Assembly (NCBI GenBank): GCA_022605425.2
Contig: JAKIMF020000007.1
Span: forward strand, 1 to 64,000
Direction of reading: 5' to 3'
Origin: Hamiltosporidium tvaerminnensis
Taxonomy: Eukaryota > Microsporidia > Dubosqiidae
Length of the DNA: 64,000 bases
Made by a program: the position numbers and the translations under genes. Positions 23,721 to 37,055 of the stretch are shown piece by piece. The notes beneath the pieces were generated by a model that saw nothing but the letters and a program-made list of their open reading frames with translations, did not search any database and was not told the origin of the DNA. Each line of letters starts with the position of its first letter. The first letter of the stretch is position 1.

Positions 23721-24790
23721 AGTATAATTAAAGATTTGACTAAATTCGGTGTTTGTATCAAGGTACAAAAATATATTCTAATTTTCATTTACAAGTCACG
23801 TTTAAATAATGCAGTACATTTACGAAAGGCTAAGATAAGAAAATTGCTGATATGAAGATATAAAACTAAGGGGCTACAATCTGGATAATGCAGTTGCATA
23901 CGAACAATTTGTTCTCTAAAAGCACGCTGATTTTGGATCTTATGAAATGAAAATATATTCTTTTACTTTTTAAGCACTAGAATAATGTTCTACCTTAACA
24001 TATGTACTTTTCAAACTTTAGGGTAAGACCGGAACTTCATAAAATTAAAATTTTTATTGAACTGATAAATGTGTTTTTGAATAAAGCTAATTTTACATTA
24101 AATTCTAAGTTTAATACTAACTAATTAAAAGATGAGACGCTAAGAAAACTTTTAAGCAATAAAATTTAAGTTTGAACTTCTAGAAATGAATTTCTGTTGA
24201 ACTAATTACCGAATAAAGAAAAACTTAAATTATTGCGTGATATTAAATTCAAGCATCGATGAGTTTACAAATAAAAGACAAGTTTCTCATAAACTGCACA
24301 ACCCTATCATAGCATATTTAATCAGAATCTGAACGAGCTGTGAGAATGATAACTGACTTAAATTCTAAAGAAATTTAAGAGTTGATCGAAAAAATTAAAG
24401 GGAGATTAGTTATTTAGATATAGCTAATTCTAATATTAGAATTCAAATCGTACACCGCGTTGGTTTTGTAAGGTTGTTCAGAGTAGTAAGAAAGGAACGC
24501 GTGTGTTGGTAAATAAATACGAAGATTATGGGATAGTTGTGAGTAACAACAATTTATTATTCTGTTGACACTATATAAAGATACAGTTAAAAAATTAATG
24601 ACAGTCTTAATTATTATCAAAGAGATAAAGGGGATAGTTTAGTTAGTATAATCTTATGTTGAATTTGAAAAAGGAAATAAAGCTACTACGGCCTATTAAG
24701 TCTGGAGTTATTTTAGGAGAAAAATGCACTTTTATAAACATGTTCATATATATATTTCTTCATTTAAATAATTATTTTAATTATTTTATT
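23721..24790 (+). pseudogene. LINE linker between endonuclease and RT, eroded
   Basis: Region expected to encode the second half of the endonuclease and the linker to the reverse transcriptase. The text stays less homopolymeric than the surrounding desert, but no frame stays open for long in the sense direction. The minus frame at 24414-24620 is an antisense shadow. The lower GC near 24740-24795 could be a small deletion or insertion. Confidence 0.4.
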
Positions 24791-24797
24791 TTTTTGC

Positions 24798-25518
24798 GAG
24801 AAGTACCAAAGGCGTGAAAACTAAATACAGTGACAGCAATAAAAAGGAGAAATAAATTATACGGGAATCTCGCACTAATGAAAAAATAGTAAATTGTTTG
24901 AGAAGAGCATATTTACAAAATTCGGTTCGTTTTATAAATGAAAAAAACCAGTTACACACGGAATAACATAACCTTTACCAATAGCCTCCGGATAGAACAT
25001 ATTTTAGAAAGTGGTAGTGATATTTTTCGTAACAATCAATATGAAATCAGCTATGAAACGATCAAAAAAGAAGTTTGTAAAAGAACCTTATTTTGTATCA
25101 AGAGTTTATTCCGAAGGATACTCTATTGATTGCAGAATTACTTCAGAATAAAAGACATTCATTGATAAAGTATAATCGAAAAACAAAATTTACTACGGTT
25201 TGCAACGAGTTACCGCAAAGAACTGGGATATTCTTAAGTTTGTTCGATATTGTTCTTGATTAGTTGATTTTCTATGTCTCTTCTCAGCTGAGGAATAATA
25301 TATTTAGCTATGCAGAAGATGTTTTGCTTTTTAGCAGTAGTTTGAAACAGATTAAGAAGAATATCAGATGCATTCAAAGCCCTTCATCTAATAATGCATA
25401 TATTTTGAAAGAAAAGAACTACTCTTATAATTGCTGAAATATGATTAAAATATTTATTAATAATATTAGTGTTGAAAACCAATGCCTTTTCAAGTATCTT
25501 GATATGAATTTTATTTAA
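24798..25518 (+). pseudogene. LINE reverse transcriptase domain, broken
   Basis: Reads in order REVPKA-stop-KLNTVTAIK (24798 on), matching the Pro-x-x-Trp-Lys / Pro-Ile-x-Lys-Lys motif that opens LINE RT; a frameshifted stretch with INEKNQL; then a long frame from about 25103 with FIPKDTLLIAELLQNKR, YNRKTKFTTV and ELPQRTG (25207-25227), the position of Gly-hydrophobic-Pro-Gln-Gly; LFDIVLD-stop-L (stop at 25261) for the Asn-x-Tyr-x-Asp-Asp-Leu stretch; YAEDVLLF (25309-25332) for the catalytic Tyr-Ala-Asp-Asp box, first Asp changed to Glu; and FKYLDMNF (25489-25512) for Lys-Tyr-Leu-Gly. Stops at 25261, 25435 and 25516, and loss of the first catalytic Asp, mean no activity. The order of motifs makes the call safe despite decay. 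Confidence 0.85.
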
Positions 25519-25870
25519 AAGCGTTGATACAAATTTTACTGTCAGAAAAACAAGAAAAAAGGATTTAAAAGCTGCAATTGTATTAATAAATGTCTTCTGA
25601 GAAAAATAGGTGAAAATAACTGCAAAATCTTCTAAACTCGTGTTGAGAGGCTATGTTGGGATGTTTAGACTTATATTAGATTATCAATTCTTAATTTTCT
25701 TGGCTCATAGCACGTTTTCTTAGCAACGGAGAGAATTCGCATGTTTCTTGAAGTACTGTTTGGGGATGTTTTATAAAACACCCAGTATTTTTCCATATGC
25801 TCTACTACTATAGAAACAAGTTAGCAAAGGTCCGTGCGTCTACTCCTTCCCCTGGCTTTATATTTATTTA
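25519..25870 (+). pseudogene. LINE C-terminal region, eroded
   Basis: Continues the GC-richer text after the RT with Cys/Arg-containing fragments (near 25620-25860) but no uninterrupted frame. LINE ORF2 proteins normally extend 200-300 residues beyond the RT, sometimes with a zinc knuckle; none was seen. The GC-richer text ends near 25860, taken as the approximate 3' limit. Confidence 0.4.
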
Positions 25871-26004
25871 TGATAAAAATATATGTATGTTTGAGGAATT
25901 AAATGAAAATAATACTAAAATTATTGTTATATTAAAACTATATCACTATTATTTTTTTAAACTAAAGTGATTCCTAAGTAAATGTTGAAGGATTTTAAAT
26001 AAGC

Positions 26005-26253
26005 GTGAATTCCGGGAACAAAAGAATATCCAAAGATATCAACATCGTGCGTTATTATGATGTAAAGAGAATTACTAATTGTGGCTTTAAGGCATTTATG
26101 GAATATGTAAGAAGACAAAATAGGATGATTTTGACGCTGTTATTCGTTTCTTCGGAAAGAAAGACTGAAAATTACTATTTTTTATGTTGGTATCATGCTC
26201 TACTAACATGGAACGTGTCTAATTTGTTTAATAATACGAAATTTGAGTTTTAA
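26005..26253 (+). pseudogene. Unidentified 82-codon open frame before R3
   Basis: An open frame beginning at GTG 26005, with mixed composition (several Asn, Arg, Cys and Trp) unlike the Phe/Ile/Tyr-rich translation of the deserts. It includes DVKRITNCGFKAFMEYVRRQ. It lies between the LINE remnant and repeat R3, in the same relative place as the possible transposase relics before R1 and R2, so it could be another piece of the element that carries R. I do not recognise a family or motif. Confidence 0.3.
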
Positions 26254-26289
26254 ATAAAGCTAAAGCGTAAAGTATTTTTAATTTTTCTA

Positions 26290-28700
26290 GTGGTCTAAAT
26301 GTTTCTTATTAGGTTCCTAATATATTTCTTCTTTAATATGCTTTTTTCCATTTTTTAATTTCCGGTTTTGTTTGGTTGAATTTGCTTAAATTATTATTCT
26401 ACTACGTTATTATTTTAACAATCACTTTAGTATGGTATTATTTTTTAGATCTAACATCCTTTTCTATTTTCTATGTTACTTGACACTCATGCAAACAGTT
26501 TTTTCTCAACTAAAGCAAATCTGGTTAATTTAATCGTTAATTTGGAGATTAGAGTTACCCTTTTCGAACTAATATATAATTTTATCTTTTTTTGAGGAAT
26601 TAATTTTATTTTTTAGTCATCTATTAAAATCTTTGTATTTATTTAAAATGGTTTATAAATAACATATAATTCAGTAGTATTACTTCTCATATGATTTTAA
26701 CGTGTTAAGTCTAATAAGCTTATAAAATTTACCATAATTGGAAGTTTTTTATTGTAAGGTATTAGATGTTTTTTATGAGTATCTAGAACATTCGGGCTAT
26801 TAAAAACTTATTCATATTCTAAAAATACGATTTTGTAATCTTGTTCATTATATGTTGTGTTCAGCCTAAATATGGCCGTATTAAATTTTCTGAAATTGTT
26901 GTGAAAAATCCTGAGTATATTGATGGAAACATTGATTGTATAGGGATTTCATACGTAACTTTTGATTTCTATATAACCCTATACTATTCACTTTTCTCTT
27001 AATTCCACAAACTGCCAAACATTTTTATATTTGTATTGTTTATTTTACTCGACAAGAATACAAATCTAAGTAAAAGAAAGATATACATGTGAAAGGGTAT
27101 TTAAACATTATATATACTAGCTATAGGTGAATAAATCAGAAAAGTAATATTATTGCCTTTCTTAAAATAAATTTGATATTCTTTTAGATCTTAATTTATA
27201 CGGTCTTTGATTTTTTATAAATATGCAAAAAATCTGTATTAGTGGATTTTAAGATTTGATTATTCTTAGTATATCCACATACATAAATAGTTTATTTTTA
27301 TTATTTAGTAAGATTTTATAACTTAAATTGCTATATATAATTATTTTATTGTAAAGAACTAAATAATTATATATAATCGAAAAATTTTGTATATTAAAAT
27401 TTCTTAAAGAATAAATTTGTTTTTTCTAGCCTATTTTTATGTTAAAAATATATTTCCATGATAATTCTACATTAATTATTTGTTTATTTTAAAGTTCGTA
27501 ATTTATCTACCTATTTAAAGACAAACAATACACCTAAATTTTAAATAGTAGGGTTATCTTTTTTATAGTTTTCCTAGATCTTTAATTTTCTTCGGACCAA
27601 TACGGATTTACACAAACAATAATTCAAAGAAAAAAAATTAAATAATATTTTAATTTACTATTAAGATAGGGAATTTTTAACAAATATATAGTTTAGTCTA
27701 AACTTAATTTTTTAGTTCATTTTTTAATGCATATTTTCTTAATCGAGCTTTACACCGATGAAAAAATCTTCAAAGATGAAGAAACACCTATAATGATCTG
27801 AATTAGAAGATATTGATAATATTTTTATATCTAGATATATTCATAAGTGGATATTACATCAAAAAGATAAATAAGGAATATTAATTTTATGAAATCAGTC
27901 GAATATTTTAATTCACAGATGAAATTTCTATAATAGTGTTTGTTGATTTTTAAATTATCAATGCGAAAGTTTTATTTTTTATTTAAAGAGACAGAAAGGC
28001 AATTGTTATTAAAAATTACAAAAACTATAAATAGGGCTGAGTTTTTAATGTCGACCAATCTTCTACAATTAAATTAGAACCATCTTATTAAGAATCTAGT
28101 ATATCTTTCTTCTATTTATAAGGAATATTCCTAATGTAGAAGCCGTATAAACAAGTGCCCCAATCAACTAATATTTTTACAAGAAATTCGAAGGTGAATT
28201 TATATATTCTAAACATCCTAAGCTGATTTGATTATAAAAGTGTATCGGTAAAGCCATTTACATCTGTTACAACTATGATCCAAAGGGTAGTATTAAAGAA
28301 CTCATCCGATCTTGGTTAAAGTCAGATCTACTAAATAAGTGAAAAAATTCAATTATAATATATTAGTAGAAAGCCATACCAATATCATTAACCTAAATAC
28401 AATAACTCTAAAGCAAAGAGTCTAAATATGAGACGCAATTGCCTATTTGAAAAGATTCGAAGTAAAGATATATATCATAACTATAAAAAAGGTTAAAATA
28501 ATGTGCTTTGGTTCATATCCCAAACTTTTTAAAAATCAATTACCTATATTTACTTTGGAACTCAAAACGTTATTCTTATCAATTAGCCTGAACTATTTTT
28601 ATAAACGTAGAAAGAACCTATCTGTTCTTTATGATATATGGGTCAGGTGTAGGCTCAATGATTGAGATGTTCTCTGTTTTAATTATGTGTTATGCCCAAT
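26290..28700 (+). repeat. Dispersed repeat R, copy R3
   Basis: Aligns with R2 and R4: CTCATGCAAACAGTTTTTTCTCAA near 26490, the core, TAAATATGGCCGTATTAAATTTT near 26870, ATTTCTATATAACCC near 26968, a region with AATCAACTAATATTTT near 28162, and the end GGTGTAGGCTCAA near 28645. The unit is about 2.4 kb. Segment S1 follows within 50 bp. Confidence 0.75.
26712..26762 (+). repeat. Conserved core of repeat R3
   Basis: TAATAAGCTTATAAAATTTACC and CATAATTGGAAGTTTTTTATTG, then AAGGTATTAGATG. It differs from R1 mainly by one A-to-G change that makes a HindIII site (AAGCTT), shared with R4. Confidence 0.8.
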
Positions 28701-28734
28701 AATCATTCAAAGCTACTTCAAATCCAACTTTTCG

Positions 28735-30318
28735 ATTTTTCATTTTCACTTGTTTGATCAATTTTAGATTTTTGAACATCATAATTCAGCATCATTTTAA
28801 AACATTAATAGATTTGTTAGAAATAAGAATAAATAATTTTTTTTGTATACTAAATAAATTTTTGCAAATCTGTAGTTTTGAAATTTCATTATCTATTTTA
28901 AATATATATTTCTAAGGATTTGAAAAAACAACTATTTTAACCTTAGACGTATGTGCAATTGTATATTTGAACTTATTTTTTATTTCAATAAATTTTCTAG
29001 ATTTTTCTTTGAAAATTAATATCTTTTTGCATTTTAGAAACATTTCATTTATTTTTTAGACTTTCTATATTATAATACAGCACAAAAATATTAAGGTGAT
29101 GCTCCAGCTTATCAGTAGTCTTTGTTATATAAAAATTTATTACATACATGTAGTGAGAAAATTGTATACTAGTAAACTATAAGTAATTACATAAGAGCTA
29201 ATATAAAATAGAAATAGAAATTCCAAAGTTAAAATAAAAAATAAATAATGGGCTTACACATTTATTAAGAAATTCATCCGAAAAATAACGAAATCTACTA
29301 AATTATAATATATTGGTATTTTATTGCTACCACATGTTCACTTAACACAAAAACATAGCTGTTTGGGCCATATAACCATTGCAAGCTACAAATAAAACAA
29401 CTTTTATACAAGAACGCATATCTATGGAACTAAAATAAAAAATCTCTGTGGTTTGACACCCTGCATCTACTTTATTTTTTAATCATTTTCAGTGTCACAC
29501 AGTTTTCTTATTTATTTGAAAATTTTTTAAATAATTCTTATTCTGATCTTAAATGAGATCTAGTAGAGAACAAAAAGTAAATAGATTACCTTAGAGTTAT
29601 TATAAACATAATTCGCTTTTTAAGACCTATCTTTTAATACTTCAATTTGTTATTTAAAAGCATAAAAATTTTCATTTTGGTATTTTTGTAAAGTCTATTT
29701 ATCTATTTACTGTATATATCTGTAAAAAAGAGGAAATGTATCATGTTGGAAATTATACAAAGCTTTTTAATGCAAAGTACAAACATTTGAAGTTCATTTA
29801 TTTAAATCAGAATATTAAGCAGAATCTTAATAAATTCATTACAGTTTAGAAAAAAATCTTTCTTTTTGAAAATTACAAATAAATCAGTGTTTTAATAAGA
29901 TATCATGTATGAATTAAGACTTTACATATACATCTTGCATTCTTAATATATATTTTTGTTTAAGCTTAGCTAATTTTTTATTTATATTTCGATTTTTTTC
30001 TGTCACGATAGATTGTTATTTTCATTCATTTATAAACTTCGAGTCCGTTTCAAATGTTACAGGATAAATATTTGACAAAAATATATTTTTGAAACCATTT
30101 TATTAAATTAACGGTGTAATGAAGAACCTCTTAAAAAAAGTAGAGCTTAAATTATTTTTTTATTTATTCCCAAAAGCTAGATGTATTTGTGTTAACACTT
30201 AATTGAAGCTGATAAATTTATATTCAAATATATCTAATTGGCTTTTATTACATCCATGGAAGGAAATATGTTATGATATATAAATATAAAATTAAATTTA
30301 AATTGTTCTATTAAATCA
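28735..30318 (+). repeat. Segment S, copy S1
   Basis: Colinear with S2 (about 60230-61870). Shared anchors: AACATCATAATTCAGCATCAT (28778 and 60277), TAAAAATTTATTAC (29129 and 60673), a block with CTGTATAT.....CCGTAAAAAA or TCTGTAAAAAA (about 29710 and 61266), TGTCACGATAGATT (30001 and 61555), and a common end around ATTTAAATTGTTC. Identity is about 70% by eye, with indels. No coding region was recognised. Confidence 0.65.
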
Positions 30319-33300
30319 TATATGGGATTTATGCTTACCTCTGGATTTCTATATAACCTCATATTAGATACTTTCTCGAAAATTGAGCAAACTGCCAGGT
30401 ATCGTTAGGTATTATGTATGCATTGCTCCTTTAGCACAAAAAAAATACAAATATAATATGAAAGAAATATATACAAGTGAAAAGGGTATTTGAATTTTAT
30501 TTATACTACTTTTACGAAAATTTAGGAGTTGTGTAATATTATTGCTATTGTCAAAATTGATAAGATATTCTCCCAATCTAAACAAACATTGATTTTTTAT
30601 TCATGTAACTATAATCCATATAAATTGATTCAATTTTTAGTCGCCTTAATATTCTATATAAAAAAATTATTTGTTTTTTACTATGTAGTCTTAATATACT
30701 GACTTAAATTATTTTTATTAGAAGTATTTTGATTGCTTTCATCATGTTAGGTCTTTTTTTTTGGAAATATATAATATACAGTAAGATATAAAAATTAGAT
30801 TAAAATAAATCAGGATTAAAAAATCTCTTTCGAAAAATGTGTTTATATACCAATTATATACTGAAAGCAAATTTAAATAAAAGTTTTTACATTGAGTATT
30901 TGTAAATTTTAATTTTCTTAACCCTATTTCTTTTGTTTAAACAAATTCTACAACTAATCCTTAAAATAGTTTAATTTTGTCTAGTTTTGGGTGTTAAATT
31001 TGTTTATACAGTCGTGCATATAATACAAAAAAATATTTTACCTGATATTTCAAGTTTATTTTAAAAGTAGATAAACCTTAAACAAAGTTGTTCATTTAAA
31101 ACTAAATTAAATACTCGTTTTTTTCCATATAACTAATATAAATAATATTTCTTGTTTATATGTAAAGCTAAGAATTTATTTTCAAACTTTTTGGAAATTA
31201 ATTTGAATAAAGTAATATAATAGAATCAAAGATACATTTATTTCAAAATGTATTTATAGATGAATATTATACTGTAATAAGTGAAAAATCAAGTATGTTT
31301 CTTAAAGTAGACGTTTATTCTAATTCACTAAATAAAATTTTTGATTGGGTTTGTTGGTTAAAATATCATATTATAAAATTAAGATTTCAAGACTTAAAAT
31401 ATAAAAAGAAGCACAATTGATAGTTCAAAACTTCAATATGTAGGAACAATCTTGGATTTTTTATCATCTGGAATCGTATACATGTGACTTAGCACTATCT
31501 TATCATTAAACTTCTATTACCTAACCAACTGTATAAAGGTTACACCTAATTAAACGAAAGAAACAAGTTCCACAATCAAGTACAATATAGGTTCCAAAAA
31601 ATTTGCAGCAAATTTATACTTTTTAAACTACCTAATCTGATTTGTATCATGAAAAGAGTATGTAAGATTTTTTTAATATTTAGCTCCTATAGAATATAAA
31701 AGGCAATGTGTAAGAACTCAAGCGATTTTTTCCAAGTCGGATTTAACCAGAAATTTAAATTAGAGCACTTAGTATACATCTATAAATAATTTTAATGATA
31801 TCAGAAATACTTTTACATAATCTGAAATACAAATGGTTACCTTCATATACAGATTTATTTATTAGCAAATTTTCGGAGTAAATAACTATACGATAAAGAA
31901 ATCTATAAAAAATTAGTTAATTTTTAAAAAAACTTTCATAAAATTTAATAACTATATTTAATCATTAAAAATGATACTTTATTTATCAAAACATCTCTTC
32001 GTTTTTTATATATAACTACACATGAAATCTTGATGATATATAAACGAGTTTACGTTTTAAAAAGTGATTTACTCTTATCGAACAAATGGGTTATTCCTAA
32101 GCTATATTTATTCTAGAATTAAGTAACAGTTATATACTTTAAGATATACCTTACTGGGCACACATTGAATATATTATGAATTTTCTATAACACTTCTATT
32201 ATAAAGATCGATTGTACTTTTTGAGAAAATAGAGTACTATATTTATAACAAAATAAAATATTTTTCGGATGGATTATTTCGAATTAAATTTATGACACCA
32301 AGAAATATATTTACCCATTTAAGGTTTATGTTTTTAGAATAGCAAATTTATAAAACATACCTTAGATATTAAACCAAGAAATATAAATTACTAATTGCAA
32401 AAAATAGAAATATTTAAATTAGATGGGAGCTGATAACAAATAGAAGTGTTTAATAGAACAAAGAAGTGCAAAATTTAATTTAAAAAAATTATATTCTTTT
32501 TTTTATATATATAAATACAAAGTAGATATTATAAACCAATTTTAAAATATTTTATTTTTTTATTTATTGTAAATCATTTAATTTCTTTAAAATTTCTTCC
32601 TTATGAAACAAACGAATATTTCTTCTTGTTCTAAAACTTATTTCAATAGAATCCGAAGTAATTTACTGCAATTCTACAATTATGATATTCTAAATATATC
32701 CCATAAGTTATTTTAATTCAAATTTATGATAATATCTATATTTCAAAAACTTTAAAAAATATATCTACTTGAATCAAAACCTCATATCTTTTTCTTATTT
32801 ATCTATAGAAACATAGAGGTATTCTTTTTTGTAATTTAATTTGGGGAAATACATTACTTCGAGAAGTCACACCTTAAAAACTTTCATATTTTATAATTAG
32901 ACTAAAAACAATTATATTTGTACTCATTTGTAGCTGAATTACAAATAGGTAAGTCTACTGTCAAAACACAATCCAAAATCATTCAACCACTTCCAAACAC
33001 ACTCTTCATAAACCCCTAGAACAAATTTTATCTAGTTAACCAAATATATATCATTAACTTATATACCACCCAGTACCTCTTCTTTTTTTTTATCAAAATC
33101 GTAAAAAGAAAAATTTTGTTCAAATTAAAAAGAAAAGGAACTCTTAAGATAGAAACCTCCTTTTCCATAAAAATGGATTTCAAAATAATATAATCAAATC
33201 AAACTAAAATTCCCAATCATTTGTTTTATAATAAGTTTGAGGCGTTGTGCTAGATATCTAAAAGTGCCTTAATATATTTCACTTTCTCATAATTTTTCTA

Positions 33301-34369
33301 TTATTGAAAACAACTTTTACCAAAAAATTCCTTTTATGAGTAATCAATTGTGTTCTAGAAAACAAATTAAACATCATGGACTATCACAGTTGTCGTTTTT
33401 AAATCTATTATCTTCTTTTCTGTTCATATTTTCTGATTTACAGCTTCATTTCTTTTTTTGCTAAAAAATAGATTTGATTAAACAAACATAGGGTAGAAGT
33501 TTTTAAAAAATATAAAGAAATTATTTTTAGAAAAATTTATTTTACTTGATTTAATGCAAAGCGAAAAAATAAATGTTAAAAAGAAGAGGGGTATTATGAA
33601 CTTTTACTTTTTTATTGTCTTGCTTCTATAATTGCCCATTGTAGCATTATAATATTATTTTAGTAATTCAACATCCTGTATGATTATTATTACAGTTTAT
33701 CTTTTTTAATTCTAATTTTTTAAATTATGTTTTTCTGCTAAAGACTTATATTTTGAAACGTTTTATCTGTTCGGTGTTTGTAAAATCTTTTAAATATCTC
33801 AAAAAATTTCTAATTCTCATAAAAACCTCTAACATGATCTATAAAATCATTTAAATGTAATTTTCCAACAAAATAACAAAAATTTAAATTTTTCAATGTA
33901 TAAGGGTAAATAATTTATCTTAACTTACTTGTAATTTTTATTTAATTCATAACGTCCTAATATATAATCAGAATTTAAAAACTGAAATAGCAAAAACAAA
34001 AAAATTATTCATAGAATTAAGAAACAGAAAAAAAGTATTTATCAACAAGTTTCTGAAAGTAAATATAAATTTAAATGGAAATTAAATGGAAGAAATTGTT
34101 AAGTATGAAATATTTGAATAAAAATTTCGATATATGAAACCATTTAAGATCCATCAAAATAAAATTTTGCCAAACTAATTTTCTACTATTATCTTTCTGA
34201 TAGTTTTCTTTATTCTTGGTATATATACTCCTTCTAAAAAATTTTAATAAGGGGAAACCTATATTTAATTATTTTAATTATTTAATTTCTACCAATAAAG
34301 CCAAAAGATATTAATACGAACCAATATCATAAAAATTATCGGCATTAAATTTGCAGTATTATTTTGTAG

Positions 34370-35880
34370 GAAAACTGGGCAGCTTTTTAAAACAAAATAT
34401 GGGCTATTTTTAAAGCATTAAAGATAGTCAGGGTTTATATAAAACGTCTTCTTATAATTCTATTCGTATCTTTAAGGCTGACTACATTATAAAGCTGTCT
34501 TATTTAAAGGTTTTGTGGAATATGTTTAAAGCAAAAGGCAGTTATTCTAAAATAATTTTTCTGTTGAAATATGATTGTTGGTTTGATTTCACTTTAAAAT
34601 ATCACGCGTACACATCCTTTTATCGCTATACCATCTTATATTTTAGTATATCTTCATTCATAAAGTAACCCGGAGAATACCGAGAGTTTATTTGGGCAAA
34701 AAATGTTCTATAAAAAGACATAAGTGGTTATATCGTTCCCTAGATCATTAAAGATTTGCATTTTTCTATCTTCCAGCACCGGGTGTTAAAATTTGGTTGC
34801 AAAATCACCGGTTTTGAGTTTAAATACTATTGCTACATGCTCTATCGCTTTTACATTTCGTTACATGAACACTCAAAAAGATCAAGAAAAAAATTCGCAT
34901 ATTTAGGCTGTTCTTCCTAGTACCAACTATTACAGAGCAGCCGAGGATGTAGTGAAGTTTAATTCTTACATAAAAGACAAATTATGATCTGTACCAAACC
35001 TTTATGTCTAAATCTAGCTGTTTCTTATTACTGTTGATATTTTAACACTACCTCATTCCAAAAATAAATTTTGCCAATATACTAAAGGGTTATTTGTCTT
35101 TGTAATTCTGGATGTTTCTAAAATTAGTATTTTTTGAAGTTTTATATAATTGTATATGTCGTTCTTGAATTATCATATGTAAATAATGGTTCATGTTTGA
35201 CGCAGAAAAGAAAATTCACACATCACGTTAATTTTCTTAAATTTTAAAATTTTAATAGAAACCAAAAATTTTACATTCCGCTATATTTCTCAGATAGTAT
35301 AGTTTGATTTTTGGTATACTTAGTAAAATTATTAAGGGTTTGCAGATATACTTACATATAATAGAAGTTTAATATTTCTTTGTACCATAAATATTTTAAT
35401 TTTATACTTAGTTACCATATAGTCTCCGCAAATCGACAATTTGCAGTTTATTTAAATTTCGGAATAGATTATCAAATAAAATATGCAACCGTTTCAAGCA
35501 AAAAAATATTTTGTGACTATATTAGAATATGAACCTAATTCATATAAGTTAAATTCTATATGATCACTGCTCTTTTCTCGACGGTTCAAACCCTTTATTC
35601 TCATAATTTTACCTTAAAACAATTTTTAATTCCGATTTTATCTGTCATAAGAATGTTATGAGTATTTTATAAACTAGTTTGAAGGCTTTAGAGTTACCTT
35701 TAATGCCTATTAAAAAATCTGTAATATGCGGATAAAAAAAATCGGTAAGTTACTTGTATTCTATAACTAATAAATCTATTCTAAAAAAAAGTCAAAAGAT
35801 TTAATTGAAAAATATTTTTTTTGGAAAGATGTTCAATTTTTCAAAAAAATATTTTTATCAAAAAAAAAAATCAAAATATT
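34370..35880. other. Extra sequence in D2, possible degraded insertion
   Basis: Between 34350 and 36070 D2 has about 1.7 kb where D1 has about 0.8 kb (12480-13250). The part from 34430 to 34960 is GC-richer, with CACCGGGTGTTAAAATT and CACCGGTTTTGAG near 34776-34818. The minus strand there gives a partly open frame with VKAIEHVAIVFKLKTGDFATK (reading left from about 34865) but stops recur. I cannot assign it to a family, and boundaries are rough. Confidence 0.35.
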
Positions 35881-37020
35881 CCGAAGATATTTAAATTTAC
35901 CCAATTACTTTTTTAAAGAAAAAAAAAGAATGCATTTGAAATTTTAGAATTATTTCTTGATTTACATTTAGTTTTCTTTATATTAAAAGCATATATCCGT
36001 TTACTATGTTCCTATTTTCTTGGTGCTATATTAAATAGATATTACTTATACTTTTTCTTTATGTTTTCTAAAAGTAGATAAGAAATTTTGGTTAAAAATA
36101 AGTATTGTAAGGCTTATAAAAGTTTTTCTTGGTATATACCCACTCGGTTTAAATATGTAATTTTCTCAACATAAATGATAGAAAAAATGACTTTACTGCT
36201 GAAGACGTTCTGATGTAGTGCTAATGCCAAATCTGGGAAGAAAATTAAATTCTCTATTTAGGTTATAATTTAACCCTTGTTGTATCTTTATTGTAATCTT
36301 TAATAAATTATGCCTTTTTTGACGATTTCGAGACAAATTACAAAATCTAAGAAAAGTCATTTAAAGATAAAAGGTATGTAAACGGAAATTATATATTTTT
36401 AAAAAAAGTTTAGAAGGTAAATTTGCTGCAGGAAATATTTTCCTTAAATTTCTGTAGGATATACGGTTGTGTCCAAGATAGTCATCATTTTTTGAAATTA
36501 AATTTTAGGAAATATATCTTGTGATAAATGCTGTCTAAAAAGTTTATATTTTTTATTATTATTTCCATATAAAAGTATTTTTTATCGTTTAAAAAAGAAA
36601 CGTTAAGTGAGGTTTAAATTTTGTTCTTCGTGTATATATTATAAAATTTTAACCTCTTTTATGTAAATACATTATAAGTTAAAAAAGAATTTTATTGAAA
36701 AGCTTAAATTTTCAACGAAATATATTTTTATTCTAAGATGAAAAGGGTATTATGAAAATGAAGATAATTGCGTTATATAGCAGGGTTAGAACACAATTAT
36801 TCTGGTATAAGTATGGAGACCAACAAAAAAATTTTAATTATGCCTATATTGCAAAATGTTAAAAGATTAAATATATAATAATAATTGGTGATTTTAGTGT
36901 GCCAAAACAAAATTGCAGATCTTAAAATAATATTGACTATTAATTTTTTTTGTCAGAAATTAAAAAAAACGTTTTTTTGTTCGGGAATTACATTAAAACT
37001 AAAAAAATAATAATAAAAAA

Positions 37021-37055
37021 CCCCCGAGCCGGTATTACTCAGGCTCTAAACTAGG
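37021..37055. other. GC-rich stem in D2
   Basis: CCCCCGAGCCGGTATTACTC followed by AGGCTC: GAGCC pairs with GGCTC around an 11-base loop. This is one of the most GC-rich 30-mers in the non-telomeric window, and it occupies the position of the 14229-14262 inverted repeat in D1. Confidence 0.4.

Larger units (their letters stand above)
22480..25870 (+). mobile_element. Decayed non-LTR retrotransposon (LINE, APE-type)
   Basis: A GC-richer block in which the plus strand carries, in the right order and spacing, remnants of an apurinic-type endonuclease (from about 23488) and a reverse transcriptase (about 24798-25518). The distance from the endonuclease Asn to the YxDD box is about 1.8 kb (600 codons), normal for Jockey/CR1/L1-type ORF2. 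Upstream, 22544-23040 yields Lys/Glu-rich fragments that could be the end of ORF1. The downstream part to about 25870 would hold the C-terminal region. Stops and frameshifts are throughout, so the element is dead. No poly-A tail or target duplication was found, so the ends are approximate. Confidence 0.75.

Noticed and set aside
23488-25518. Reassigned stop codons (an alternative genetic code) explaining in-frame stops.
   Set aside because: TAA, TAG and TGA all occur in the relics, and the TAG at 25261 falls where the RT family has Asp, not a consistent residue. Frameshifts are also present, so decay explains it better.
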